Of a stretch of DNA of 9,552 bases, positions 1 through 7,083 are shown piece by piece. The stretch covers positions 1 through 9,552 of the forward strand of contig JALTUB010000010.1 of the NCBI GenBank assembly GCA_027047745.1, given 5' to 3'. This stretch comes from Sulfurimonas sp. Its GTDB lineage: Bacteria; Campylobacterota; Campylobacteria; Campylobacterales; Sulfurimonadaceae. A program made the position numbers and the translations under genes. The stretch's first letter is position 1. Every line of letters starts with the position of its first letter. Under the pieces are notes generated by a model. It was given only the letters and a program-made list of their open reading frames with translations, ran no database searches and was not told the origin of the DNA.

Positions 1-1
1 T

Positions 2-2467
2 AATGGATGTATCTTAGCTGATAGTGTAGGGTTAGGTAAAACCTTTACAGCACTTGCTGTTATGAAGTATTATGAACTTAGAAATCGTTCTGTATTACTA
101 CTTTGTCCTAAGAAACTTGCAGAGAACTGGCTTAACTACAATACTAACTTAGTTACAAATATCTTTGCAAAAGATCGTTTTAACTATGATGTATTAAACC
201 ATACGGATTTATCTCGTACTAATGGTTACTCCCATGGTGTAGATCTTTCTCGCATCAACTGGGGAAATTATGATTTAGTGGTTATAGATGAATCACATAA
301 TTTTAGAAATAACAATGTATTTAAAGACAAAGAGACTCGTTACCAAAAACTTATGAATGAGGTTATAAAAGCTGGTGTTAAAACAAAAGTACTAATGCTT
401 TCGGCTACACCTGTAAATAATAGATTTTCAGACCTTAGAAATCAACTTGCATTAGCCTATGAAGGTAATACAGATGAATTAAATGAAAAGCTAAATACTA
501 CAAGAGATGTTGATGAAATATTTAGACGTTCTCAAGAAGCTTTTAACTCATGGTCAAGACTTCCTGCAGAGAAGAGAACAGCTTCAGCAATACTCAACTC
601 TTTAGATTTTGACTTTTTTGAGTTGCTTGATAGTGTAACTATCGCAAGATCTCGTAAGCATATAGAAACTTTTTATGATACTACAGAGATTGGCTCGTTT
701 CCAGAGAGAAAGAAACCACTATCATTTCATCCTAAGTTAACAAGTCGTGATGATGTTATTGGGTTTAATGATATTTTTAAAGAGTTGTCACTACTTAAAC
801 TATCGGTATATGCTCCTATTAGTTACATTTTATCTAGTCGTTTAGAGAAGTATGAAGCTATGTATGATACTGAAGTTCAGGGTGGAAAAAGCAAGTTTAG
901 ACAAGTTGATCGTGAAAAAAGTTTGCAAGCTTTAATGACTACAAATTTACTTAAAAGACTTGAGAGTTCTGTTCACTCATTTAGACTAACTCTTACTAAA
1001 CTCAAAATAAATCATACAGAACTTTTAAAGACTATCCATGCATATGAAAAAAGTGGTAGTGAGCTTGATTTAAGCGACTATACTTCAGATTACAAGGCTA
1101 TGGAAGTAGATGATGAAGAACAATCAGGGTTTGAAGATATAACTATTGGGAAGAAGATGAAGATCTCTTTATCTGATATGGATTTATCATCATGGAAACA
1201 TGACTTAAAAGCGGACTTGTTTATCATAGAAGGTTTACTTATTGAGATGGATAAGATTACTCCAAAAGATGATTTCAAACTACAACATATCTGTTCCCAT
1301 ATCGATGAAAAAATTGAAAATCCTATTAATAAAGGTAATAAAAAAGTTCTAATCTTTACTGCCTTTGCAGATACTGCTAACTATCTATACGAAAATCTAT
1401 CTAAACACTTTTTAAGTGTTCATAACCTTCATACAGCAAGAGTTACAGGCTCTGATGCACCAGCTTCTACACTGAGTAAGCATTATGACTTTCAGTCTAT
1501 TTTGACACTATTTTCACCTATTTCAAAAGAGATGGCGATGGTATTTCCAGAGGAGAAAAATGAGATAGATATTCTTATAGGTACCGATTGTATTTCAGAG
1601 GGACAAAATCTACAAGATTGTGATTATCTCATTAACTACGATATTCATTGGAATCCTGTGCGCATAATTCAGCGTTTTGGTCGTGTAGATCGTATTGGTT
1701 CTCAAAACAAGTTTATTCAGTTAGTAAACTACTGGCCAGATATTTCTCTTGATGAGTACATTAACCTTAAAGAGCGAGTAGAAAATCGTATGATGATAGC
1801 AGATGTTACAGCAACGGGTGATGATAATGTACTTAGTGCTAAAGCAAATGATATTTCATACCGCAAAGAGCAACTCAGACGTTTACAAGATGAAGTTATA
1901 GAGATGGAAGATCTTAAAACAGGTGTGTCTATAACGGACTTAGGTTTAAATGACTTCAGAATGGATTTATTAAACTATATGAAAACACATGGGGAAATAG
2001 CAAACTTACCAAGTGGACTTCATTCAGTTGTTCCATCAGATGCAGTTCATGGTTTAGAATCGGGTATTATTTTTACACTCTATAACCGTCATGAAAGTAT
2101 CAATACTAACCAACAAAATCGTTTACATCCTTATTATCTTGTTTATATTAGTACAGATGGTAAAATTATTGCTGATCATACCCAAGTAAAAAGACTTCTT
2201 GATTTAGCAAGAGTGGCATGTAAAGGAAGAGAAGAGCCAATAGAGAAAGCCTATAAAGCTTTTAATAAGAGCACACAAGATGGAAGAGATATGAAATACT
2301 ACTCTGATTTACTTGACCAGGCTATTTGCTCGATGATAGATGTTCAAGAAGATCAAGATATAGACTCACTCTTTAGTGGTGGTAAAACAACAGCTCTAAA
2401 TACAAATATAGAAGGTTTAGATGACTTTGAACTGATTAGTTTTTTAGTGATTCAGGATATTGATTAA
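2..2467 (+). CDS. SNF2/DEAD-like superfamily 2 helicase, 5'-truncated by the window edge
   Basis: The reading frame is open from base 2, so the real start lies outside the window. The ATG at 62 is internal: the ATP-binding motif I (ADSVGLGKT) is encoded just upstream of it, at window residues 6-14. The 821 visible residues carry both helicase lobes: a DESH box in motif II (residues 96-99, bases 287-298), LSATP motif III (about 133-137), then a conserved C-terminal lobe with VLIFTAF (from about 449), ILIGTDCISEGQNLQ (from about 524) and QRFGRVDRIG (from about 557). Between the lobes is a roughly 300-residue insert of unclear role. ATP-driven translocation or remodelling of DNA is expected for the family. 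SNF2-type helicases next to DUF4391 and type III Mod genes are a known defence neighbourhood (recalled, not searched). No nuclease motif is visible; one could lie in the missing N-terminus. The stop overlaps the next start by one base (TAATG). The helicase call is firm; its exact role in restriction is inferred. Confidence 0.9.
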   Translation, partial: NGCILADSVGLGKTFTALAVMKYYELRNRSVLLLCPKKLAENWLNYNTNLVTNIFAKDRFNYDVLNHTDLSRTNGYSHGVDLSRINWGNYDLVVIDESHNFRNNNVFKDKETRYQKLMNEVIKAGVKTKVLMLSATPVNNRFSDLRNQLALAYEGNTDELNEKLNTTRDVDEIFRRSQEAFNSWSRLPAEKRTASAILNSLDFDFFELLDSVTIARSRKHIETFYDTTEIGSFPERKKPLSFHPKLTSRDDVIGFNDIFKELSLLKLSVYAPISYILSSRLEKYEAMYDTEVQGGKSKFRQVDREKSLQALMTTNLLKRLESSVHSFRLTLTKLKINHTELLKTIHAYEKSGSELDLSDYTSDYKAMEVDDEEQSGFEDITIGKKMKISLSDMDLSSWKHDLKADLFIIEGLLIEMDKITPKDDFKLQHICSHIDEKIENPINKGNKKVLIFTAFADTANYLYENLSKHFLSVHNLHTARVTGSDAPASTLSKHYDFQSILTLFSPISKEMAMVFPEEKNEIDILIGTDCISEGQNLQDCDYLINYDIHWNPVRIIQRFGRVDRIGSQNKFIQLVNYWPDISLDEYINLKERVENRMMIADVTATGDDNVLSAKANDISYRKEQLRRLQDEVIEMEDLKTGVSITDLGLNDFRMDLLNYMKTHGEIANLPSGLHSVVPSDAVHGLESGIIFTLYNRHESINTNQQNRLHPYYLVYISTDGKIIADHTQVKRLLDLARVACKGREEPIEKAYKAFNKSTQDGRDMKYYSDLLDQAICSMIDVQEDQDIDSLFSGGKTTALNTNIEGLDDFELISFLVIQDID

Positions 2468-3138
2468 TGCTTTATGAGTATCCAAAGAAAACAAAGTTTT
2501 CAAAGATGGTTGCTAAAAAGAAGATATTTGAACATGCAAATGCTTCAGCTGCATTAAAAGAGAAGTTCAAAACACAAATAGAAAAGATTACATGGGAGTA
2601 TAAACTTGCTCCTGAAACAATAAACTTAAGCTCTTCAGATACAGTTCCTGAGATTCAAGTGTTTAATATTAAAGCTAAGAGTATTGATATACAAGAAGAG
2701 TTACTTAGAACTATAGATAAGGTTATACCTTTTCCCATCATATTTCAACTATGTTATCAAGACAAAATCAAAGTAAAAGCAGCCTATAAACGACCAAGTG
2801 ATACTGGAACTAACAAGTGGGTTATTGAAGCATATTTTGAAACAGAGTGGCTTGATATAGATACACCAAAAGAACCACTACCTGTAGCTCTAAATCTTAC
2901 AAAACTTTATGAGCAGATGTTACAAACACTCATGCCACAAATCACTAAACAAGTAGTAGATATATCCTTAAAAGATCAGGTTTCTCATCTACAAGCATAT
3001 AAAGCCAAAGAGAAAGAGTATGAAAAGTTAAAAGCTAAAAGAGATAAAGAGAAACAATTTAACCGTAAAGCAGAACTCAATAAACAACTTAAAAGCTTGC
3101 AAAAAGAGTTAGATAGATTGAAACAGAATGATGTATAA
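2467..3138 (+). CDS. DUF4391 domain-containing protein
   Basis: A 223-residue protein matching my memory of DUF4391: an N-terminal LPK-like opening (YPKKTKFSKMVAKKKIFE), a central IPFPIIFQL segment at about residues 87-97, and a VKAAYKRP strand followed by an ETEWL strand. The last 45 or so residues (about 178-222) are almost purely Lys, Glu, Arg, Gln and Leu with heptad-like spacing and form a probable coiled coil, suited to self-association or binding a partner. There is no signal peptide, membrane segment or recognisable catalytic motif. The start overlaps the helicase stop (TAATG), with AGGA at 2454-2457 nine bases upstream, so translational coupling is likely. The family has no proven activity that I know of. 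Its constant position beside helicase and type III methylase genes suggests an accessory subunit of the same complex, which is an inference. Confidence 0.8.
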   Translation: MLYEYPKKTKFSKMVAKKKIFEHANASAALKEKFKTQIEKITWEYKLAPETINLSSSDTVPEIQVFNIKAKSIDIQEELLRTIDKVIPFPIIFQLCYQDKIKVKAAYKRPSDTGTNKWVIEAYFETEWLDIDTPKEPLPVALNLTKLYEQMLQTLMPQITKQVVDISLKDQVSHLQAYKAKEKEYEKLKAKRDKEKQFNRKAELNKQLKSLQKELDRLKQNDV

Positions 3139-3180
3139 TATGAAATTAAATAGAAATAAAACTTATTTAAAGCTGTATAT

Positions 3181-3210
3181 TTGCAATATTATGTCAAAAT
3201 ATAGTATAAA
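3181..3210 (+). promoter_or_regulatory. Candidate sigma-70 promoter for rloA-rloB and perhaps the genes downstream
   Basis: The 92-bp gap at 3139-3230 is the only intergenic space of any size. TTGCAA at 3181-3186 lies 18 bases before TATAAA at 3205-3210, and a second -10-like hexamer, TATAGT, overlaps it at 3200-3205. The putative start of transcription would be near 3217, giving a very short leader before the ribosome site. The gap is very A/T-rich, so such matches arise easily by chance; the position, in front of a separate functional module, is the stronger argument. Confidence 0.35.
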
Positions 3211-3219
3211 AATAGTTTT

Positions 3220-3224
3220 GGAGA
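3220..3224 (+). promoter_or_regulatory. Ribosome binding site of rloA
   Basis: GGAGA lies six bases before the ATG at 3231. It is a good match to the anti-Shine-Dalgarno sequence in otherwise A/T-rich DNA, and it fixes the rloA start. Confidence 0.7.
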
Positions 3225-3230
3225 CAAATT

Positions 3231-4523
3231 ATGCTAATTGATTTTAAAGTAAAAAATTATCGTTCTATCAAAGATGAACAAGAATTAAGTATGTTAAGCA
3301 CTAAACAAAAAGAGCATATTGACACTCATACTTTTACCTCAGATGCTTCAAGTAAAACAAGTCTATTAAAAACAGCCGCTATTTATGGTGCAAATGCAGC
3401 AGGTAAATCAAACTTTATTAAAGCTCTTAAAACTATGCAAGAGATAGTGATTAACTCTATGTCAACTTATCAAAGAGGACACTTACTTCCAGTGAAACCA
3501 TTTCTATTTGATGTAGAAACAAAAAATGAACCTACAGAGTTTGAAGTAAGTTTTATTACAGATGGTGTTCGTTATCAATATGGTTTTAGTGCAACTTCAA
3601 AAAGAGTAGTAGAAGAGTGGTTAATCGCTTATCCAAAAGGACGACCTCAAAACTGGTTTGCTAGGTCTTTAAATACAGATACAAATGAACCATCGTATGA
3701 ATGGCAGTTTGGTGAAAAATTTACTGGTCAAAAGCAGTTATGGCAAGAGTCAACAAGAGATAATGCTCTATTCCTTTCAACGGCTGTTCATTTGAACAGT
3801 GAGCAATTAAATCCAGTTTATGATTGGTTTGATAAAACACTTCGTATTACGGGTGTAGGTGGATGGAATCCAGAAACGACTATTAATATGTGTCAAGATG
3901 ATACTAATAAGAAAGATATTTTACAATTTTTGCAAACAGCTGATATGGATATAGAAGATATTAAAATTGATGAAAATGTTAAAACAACAACAGATAATAA
4001 AAGATTGGGGAGAGGGCTTGCGGCATTACTCTCAGAAATTGATGAAGCTTATAATGATTCAGAGACTTCTATAGTAACTATGATGCATAAAGATAATTTT
4101 GGTAATAAAGTAGCTTTAAATTTAAAAGAGGAATCAGATGGTACTCAAAAGCTATTTGCATTTATTGGTCCTTGGTTGGACTCCTTAGAAAAAGGTCATG
4201 TATTACTTATTGATGAGCTTCATGATAATTTTCATCCTTTGATGGTTAAGTTTTTAGTAGATCTGTTTCATAGTAAGCTAACAAACAAGTCTAATGCTCA
4301 ACTTATCTTTACTACACATGAGACTTCTATCTTAAGCCAAGATGTATTTCGTAGAGATCAAATTTGGTTTTGTGAGAAGAAAAATAAAGCAACTGAGTTG
4401 TATTCACTAGTAGAGTTTAAAGTTAGAAAAGGGGTAACAGACCTAGAAAAAGCTTATCTTTCAGGTCGTTATGGTGCCTTGCCTTATTTTAAAAACATAA
4501 CTTTAGAGATGGGAGATGCCTAA
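3231..4523 (+). CDS. rloA: RloA/AbiLi-like AAA (ABC-type) ATPase
   Basis: A 430-residue cytoplasmic ATPase of the AAA_15/OLD-like group. It opens with the typical FKVKNYRSIKDEQ strand. Walker A is GANAAGKS (residues 53-60), an ABC-signature-like ESDGTQKL lies at about 301-308, Walker B is LLIDELHDNFHP (about 325-336, Asp328 and Glu329), and a TTHE switch is at 361-364. All the residues needed for ATP binding and hydrolysis appear present, and the length is normal for the family. The RloB gene follows with a one-base overlap (TAATG), the arrangement seen for rloA-rloB in Campylobacter restriction loci and for the AbiL abortive-infection pair. By analogy with other ATPase/Toprim pairs such as PARIS and Gabija, it may act as the sensor that holds or releases the RloB effector; that is an inference. 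The Walker motifs make the ATPase call firm; the RloA name rests mainly on the RloB partner. Confidence 0.82.
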   Translation: MLIDFKVKNYRSIKDEQELSMLSTKQKEHIDTHTFTSDASSKTSLLKTAAIYGANAAGKSNFIKALKTMQEIVINSMSTYQRGHLLPVKPFLFDVETKNEPTEFEVSFITDGVRYQYGFSATSKRVVEEWLIAYPKGRPQNWFARSLNTDTNEPSYEWQFGEKFTGQKQLWQESTRDNALFLSTAVHLNSEQLNPVYDWFDKTLRITGVGGWNPETTINMCQDDTNKKDILQFLQTADMDIEDIKIDENVKTTTDNKRLGRGLAALLSEIDEAYNDSETSIVTMMHKDNFGNKVALNLKEESDGTQKLFAFIGPWLDSLEKGHVLLIDELHDNFHPLMVKFLVDLFHSKLTNKSNAQLIFTTHETSILSQDVFRRDQIWFCEKKNKATELYSLVEFKVRKGVTDLEKAYLSGRYGALPYFKNITLEMGDA

Positions 4524-5188
4524 TGGGTACTGATGATCTTTTTAGAAGAAAAAAACAATCAGCCCAAAAGAGTGCAAGACGTAGACAAGAGAGTAGAGAT
4601 TCTTATGACAAAGTTCTTATAGTAACAGAGGGAGAGAAGACTGAACCTCTTTACTTATCTGCTGTATGTGATCACTTTGGATTAAACCAAGCAAATATAG
4701 AGATAGACCCTAAGAGTGACTCTTCGCCTACAAGTGTAGTGAAGTATGCTAAAGCGTTAATAAGCCAAAGCAAGTCAGATCCATATAATCATGTTTATTG
4801 TGTCATAGATAGAGATAGACATGAAGATTTTCAAACAGCATTAGACCAAGTGTCAGGATTCAGAAATAAAGATACAGAGTTACATGTAATCGTTTCTACT
4901 CCATGTTTTGAGTTCTGGGTACTTTTACATTTTATATATACAACAAAGTCTTTTGGTTCAAGTGGTGATAGTCCTTGTCAAGAGTTGATTGATGATGAAC
5001 TAAAACAGTATATACCTCATTATGAAAAAGGTGATGTTGCTATGCTTAGAGACTTAGTAAAAGGTCAACTAGATACAGCTATAGCACATGCAAAACAAGC
5101 TTATGATGAAGCAACAAGAAGAGGGACTAATAATCCAAAAACTGAGATACACATACTTGTAGAGTATCTTAAAAACTTGAAGAACTAA
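4523..5188 (+). CDS. rloB: RloB family protein (Toprim-like; AbiLii-type)
   Basis: A 221-residue protein with the RloB hallmarks: a basic, Arg/Lys-rich N-terminus (about residues 8-26, RRKK then SARRRQ), VLIVTEGEKTEPLYL (31-45), YCVIDRDRH (92-100) and STPCFEFWVLLHF (125-137). The Glu in TEGEKTEP and the DRD pair (Asp96, Asp98) match the Glu and DxD metal ligands of a Toprim fold, so a Mg-dependent nuclease is plausible, although to my knowledge RloB activity has not been settled. CFEFWVLLHF is the most recognisable block of the family. GGGAG at 4511-4515, seven bases before the ATG, and the TAATG overlap with rloA indicate coupled, near-equal synthesis of the two proteins. The methylase gene begins about 10 bases after the stop. 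The family call is strong; the effector role is inferred. Confidence 0.87.
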   Translation: MGTDDLFRRKKQSAQKSARRRQESRDSYDKVLIVTEGEKTEPLYLSAVCDHFGLNQANIEIDPKSDSSPTSVVKYAKALISQSKSDPYNHVYCVIDRDRHEDFQTALDQVSGFRNKDTELHVIVSTPCFEFWVLLHFIYTTKSFGSSGDSPCQELIDDELKQYIPHYEKGDVAMLRDLVKGQLDTAIAHAKQAYDEATRRGTNNPKTEIHILVEYLKNLKN

Positions 5189-5189
5189 A

Positions 5190-5194
5190 AAGGA
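5190..5194 (+). promoter_or_regulatory. Ribosome binding site deciding the first mod start
   Basis: AAGGA lies between the rloB stop and two adjacent ATGs. It is only two bases from the ATG at 5197 but five from the ATG at 5200, so the second Met is the better start. The paralogue downstream also begins with a single Met (MKKLDM against MDKLDM), which supports 5200. Confidence 0.6.
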
Positions 5195-5196
5195 CA

Positions 5197-7083
5197 ATGA
5201 TGGACAAATTAGATATGCAAACACCAAACTTTACAGATGAAAATATAGAAAAATTAGCAGGGCTTTTTCCTAACTGTGTAACAGAAGCTAAAGATGCAAA
5301 TGGCAAGTTGAAAAAGGCTATAGATTTTGATTTGTTAAAACAAGAATTGTCTGAAAATATTGTTGATGGTCCTAGAGAGCGGTATCAGATAAACTGGCCT
5401 GGGAAGAAAGAAGCACTTATAAGTGCCAATACTCCTATAAACAAAACACTTCGTCCATATCGAGAAGAGAGTGTAGATTTTGATACTACAGAAAACCTTT
5501 ACATAGAGGGAGATAATCTTGAAGCATTAAAGCTTTTACAAGAGAGTTATCTTGGTAAGATTAAGATGATTTATATTGATCCACCGTATAACACGGGTAA
5601 TGACTTTGTGTATAATGATAATTTTGCAAGAAGCCAAGAAAAAGAACTTCAAGCGAGTGAACAGATTAGTGAAGATGGCGGTCGCTTAGTAGCTAATTTA
5701 GAAACAAATGGTCGTTTTCATTCTGATTGGTTAAGTATGATGTATTCAAGAATTAAACTTTCAAGGACTTTACTTAAAGATGATGGTCTTATCTTTATTT
5801 CAATTGATGATGGTGAAATAGCAAATTTAAGAAAAATATGTGATGAAGTTTTTGGAGAAGAAAATCTTTTAGCAAATATTATTTGGGAGAAAAGATTTAC
5901 TAGAAGTAACAATTCTAAAACATTTGCAACATTAACTGAACACATATTATGTTTTAGAAAATCAATCATCTTATCTGAAGTGAAAGAACCTAGAAATGCC
6001 AAAGCTGATTCAACATACACTAATCCTGATAATGACCCTCGTGGAGTATGGACAAGTGTTTCTTATGTTAATCCTGCAACAAAAGATCAACGTCCAAATT
6101 TATCATATGATATAGAGAATCCTATAACAAATAATCTTGTTACTCATCCTACAAATGCTTGGAAATATTCAAAGGATACTCATATTGAACATGTAGCTGA
6201 AAATAAGTTATATTGGGGGAAAGAAGGTAATAATACTTATCCTAGATTAAAAAAGTTTTTATTTGAGATGGATAAAGGAATGGTACCTGTGAATTTTTGG
6301 GCAAGAGAAGATACTGGTACGACTGATGAAGCAAGTAAATCATTAGAAAAGCTAATGAAAACTAAGGTTTTTGATTTTCCAAAGCCTACTACTTTAATTC
6401 AAAGAGCAATGCGAATTGGAACGGAAGAAAATGATATTATATTGGATTTTTTCTCAGGTTCAGGAACAACTGCTGATGCAGTAATACAATTAAATGCTGA
6501 AAATAATAGTAATAGAAAGTTTATAATGGTACAGCTTCCAGAAGAAACAGATGAAAAGAGTGAAGCGAATAGAGCAGGATATAAAACAATAGCTGAAATT
6601 GGTAAAGAAAGAATTCGCCGTGCAGGTAAAAAGATAAAAGAAGATAATGCAGATAAAGAGGGTATAAAAGATTTAGATATTGGTTTTAGAGTATTAAAAA
6701 TAGATAGCTCAAACATGAAAGATGTTTACTACACTCCAGACCAAATGAGTCAGTCACTATTAGACTCACAAGAACAAAATATTAAAGAAGATAGAACAGC
6801 AGAAGATTTGCTATTTCAAGTGTTATTAGATTGGGGAGTAGATTTGTCACTACCAATAAAAAGAGAAGAGATACAAGGTAAAACAGTTTACTTTGTAGAT
6901 GAAGATACTTTAGTCGCTTGTTTTGATGAAGATTTAGATGCAGAGTTTGCCAAAGAGATAGCAAAAGGAAAACCACTAAGAGCAGTATTTAAAGAGAGTG
7001 GCTATAAACAAGATGAAGATAAAATCAACATAGACCAAGTGATACTACAATTTTCACCAGATACAGAAGTAAGAGCAATATAA
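5197..7083 (+). CDS. mod: Type III restriction-modification DNA adenine methyltransferase (Mod), copy 1
   Basis: A 628-residue (627 if read from 5200) beta-class N6-adenine methyltransferase, which transfers a methyl group from S-adenosylmethionine to adenine at an asymmetric DNA site. Catalytic motif IV DPPYNTG is at residues 128-134 and AdoMet motif I DFFSGSGTT at 417-425, in the IV-before-I order of type III Mods. The variable target-recognition region lies between them, about 230-408. The C-terminal third (about 461-628) is typical of Mod subunits that bind Res. The length is normal and no key residue is missing. It shares 57 of 59 residues with copy 2 around motif IV and 91 of 95 at the start of the C-terminal block, but is clearly different in the centre, so the two probably recognise different sites. 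The stop overlaps the next mod start (TAATG). The function is firm; the recognition site cannot be read from the sequence. Confidence 0.95.
   Translation: MMDKLDMQTPNFTDENIEKLAGLFPNCVTEAKDANGKLKKAIDFDLLKQELSENIVDGPRERYQINWPGKKEALISANTPINKTLRPYREESVDFDTTENLYIEGDNLEALKLLQESYLGKIKMIYIDPPYNTGNDFVYNDNFARSQEKELQASEQISEDGGRLVANLETNGRFHSDWLSMMYSRIKLSRTLLKDDGLIFISIDDGEIANLRKICDEVFGEENLLANIIWEKRFTRSNNSKTFATLTEHILCFRKSIILSEVKEPRNAKADSTYTNPDNDPRGVWTSVSYVNPATKDQRPNLSYDIENPITNNLVTHPTNAWKYSKDTHIEHVAENKLYWGKEGNNTYPRLKKFLFEMDKGMVPVNFWAREDTGTTDEASKSLEKLMKTKVFDFPKPTTLIQRAMRIGTEENDIILDFFSGSGTTADAVIQLNAENNSNRKFIMVQLPEETDEKSEANRAGYKTIAEIGKERIRRAGKKIKEDNADKEGIKDLDIGFRVLKIDSSNMKDVYYTPDQMSQSLLDSQEQNIKEDRTAEDLLFQVLLDWGVDLSLPIKREEIQGKTVYFVDEDTLVACFDEDLDAEFAKEIAKGKPLRAVFKESGYKQDEDKINIDQVILQFSPDTEVRAI
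5431..5607 (+). repeat. Long direct repeat in the mod pair, N-terminal block (partner 7314-7490)
   Basis: The stretch around motif IV recurs 1883 bases downstream at 7314-7490. At protein level only 2 of 59 residues differ. Nucleotides differ mainly at third codon positions, with exact runs such as the 20 bases at 5506-5525 and 7389-7408. It is a product of gene duplication, not a mobile repeat. Confidence 0.85.
6577..6861 (+). repeat. Long direct repeat in the mod pair, C-terminal block (partner 8466-8750)
   Basis: This block recurs at an offset of 1889 bases. Only 4 of 95 aligned residues differ, and there is an exact 26-base run at 6784-6809 and 8673-8698. Crossing over here or in the N-terminal block would delete one gene length and leave a single, possibly chimeric, mod. 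Confidence 0.85.

Noticed and set aside
3154..3168. Inverted repeat AAATAA/TTATTT after the DUF4391 gene as a terminator
   Set aside because: The stem is six A/T pairs only and no clean T-run follows, so it is too weak.
4549..4555. Run of seven A followed by C near the rloB start as a programmed frameshift site
   Set aside because: A-runs of this length are expected in such A/T-rich DNA, the frame is open without shifting, and no product would follow from a shift.
5718..6716. Minus-strand open frames of about 100 codons at 5718-6020 and 6399-6716, and similar shorter ones elsewhere
   Set aside because: They lie wholly inside confidently identified plus-strand genes, resemble no family, and are reverse-strand shadows of A/T-rich coding sequence.
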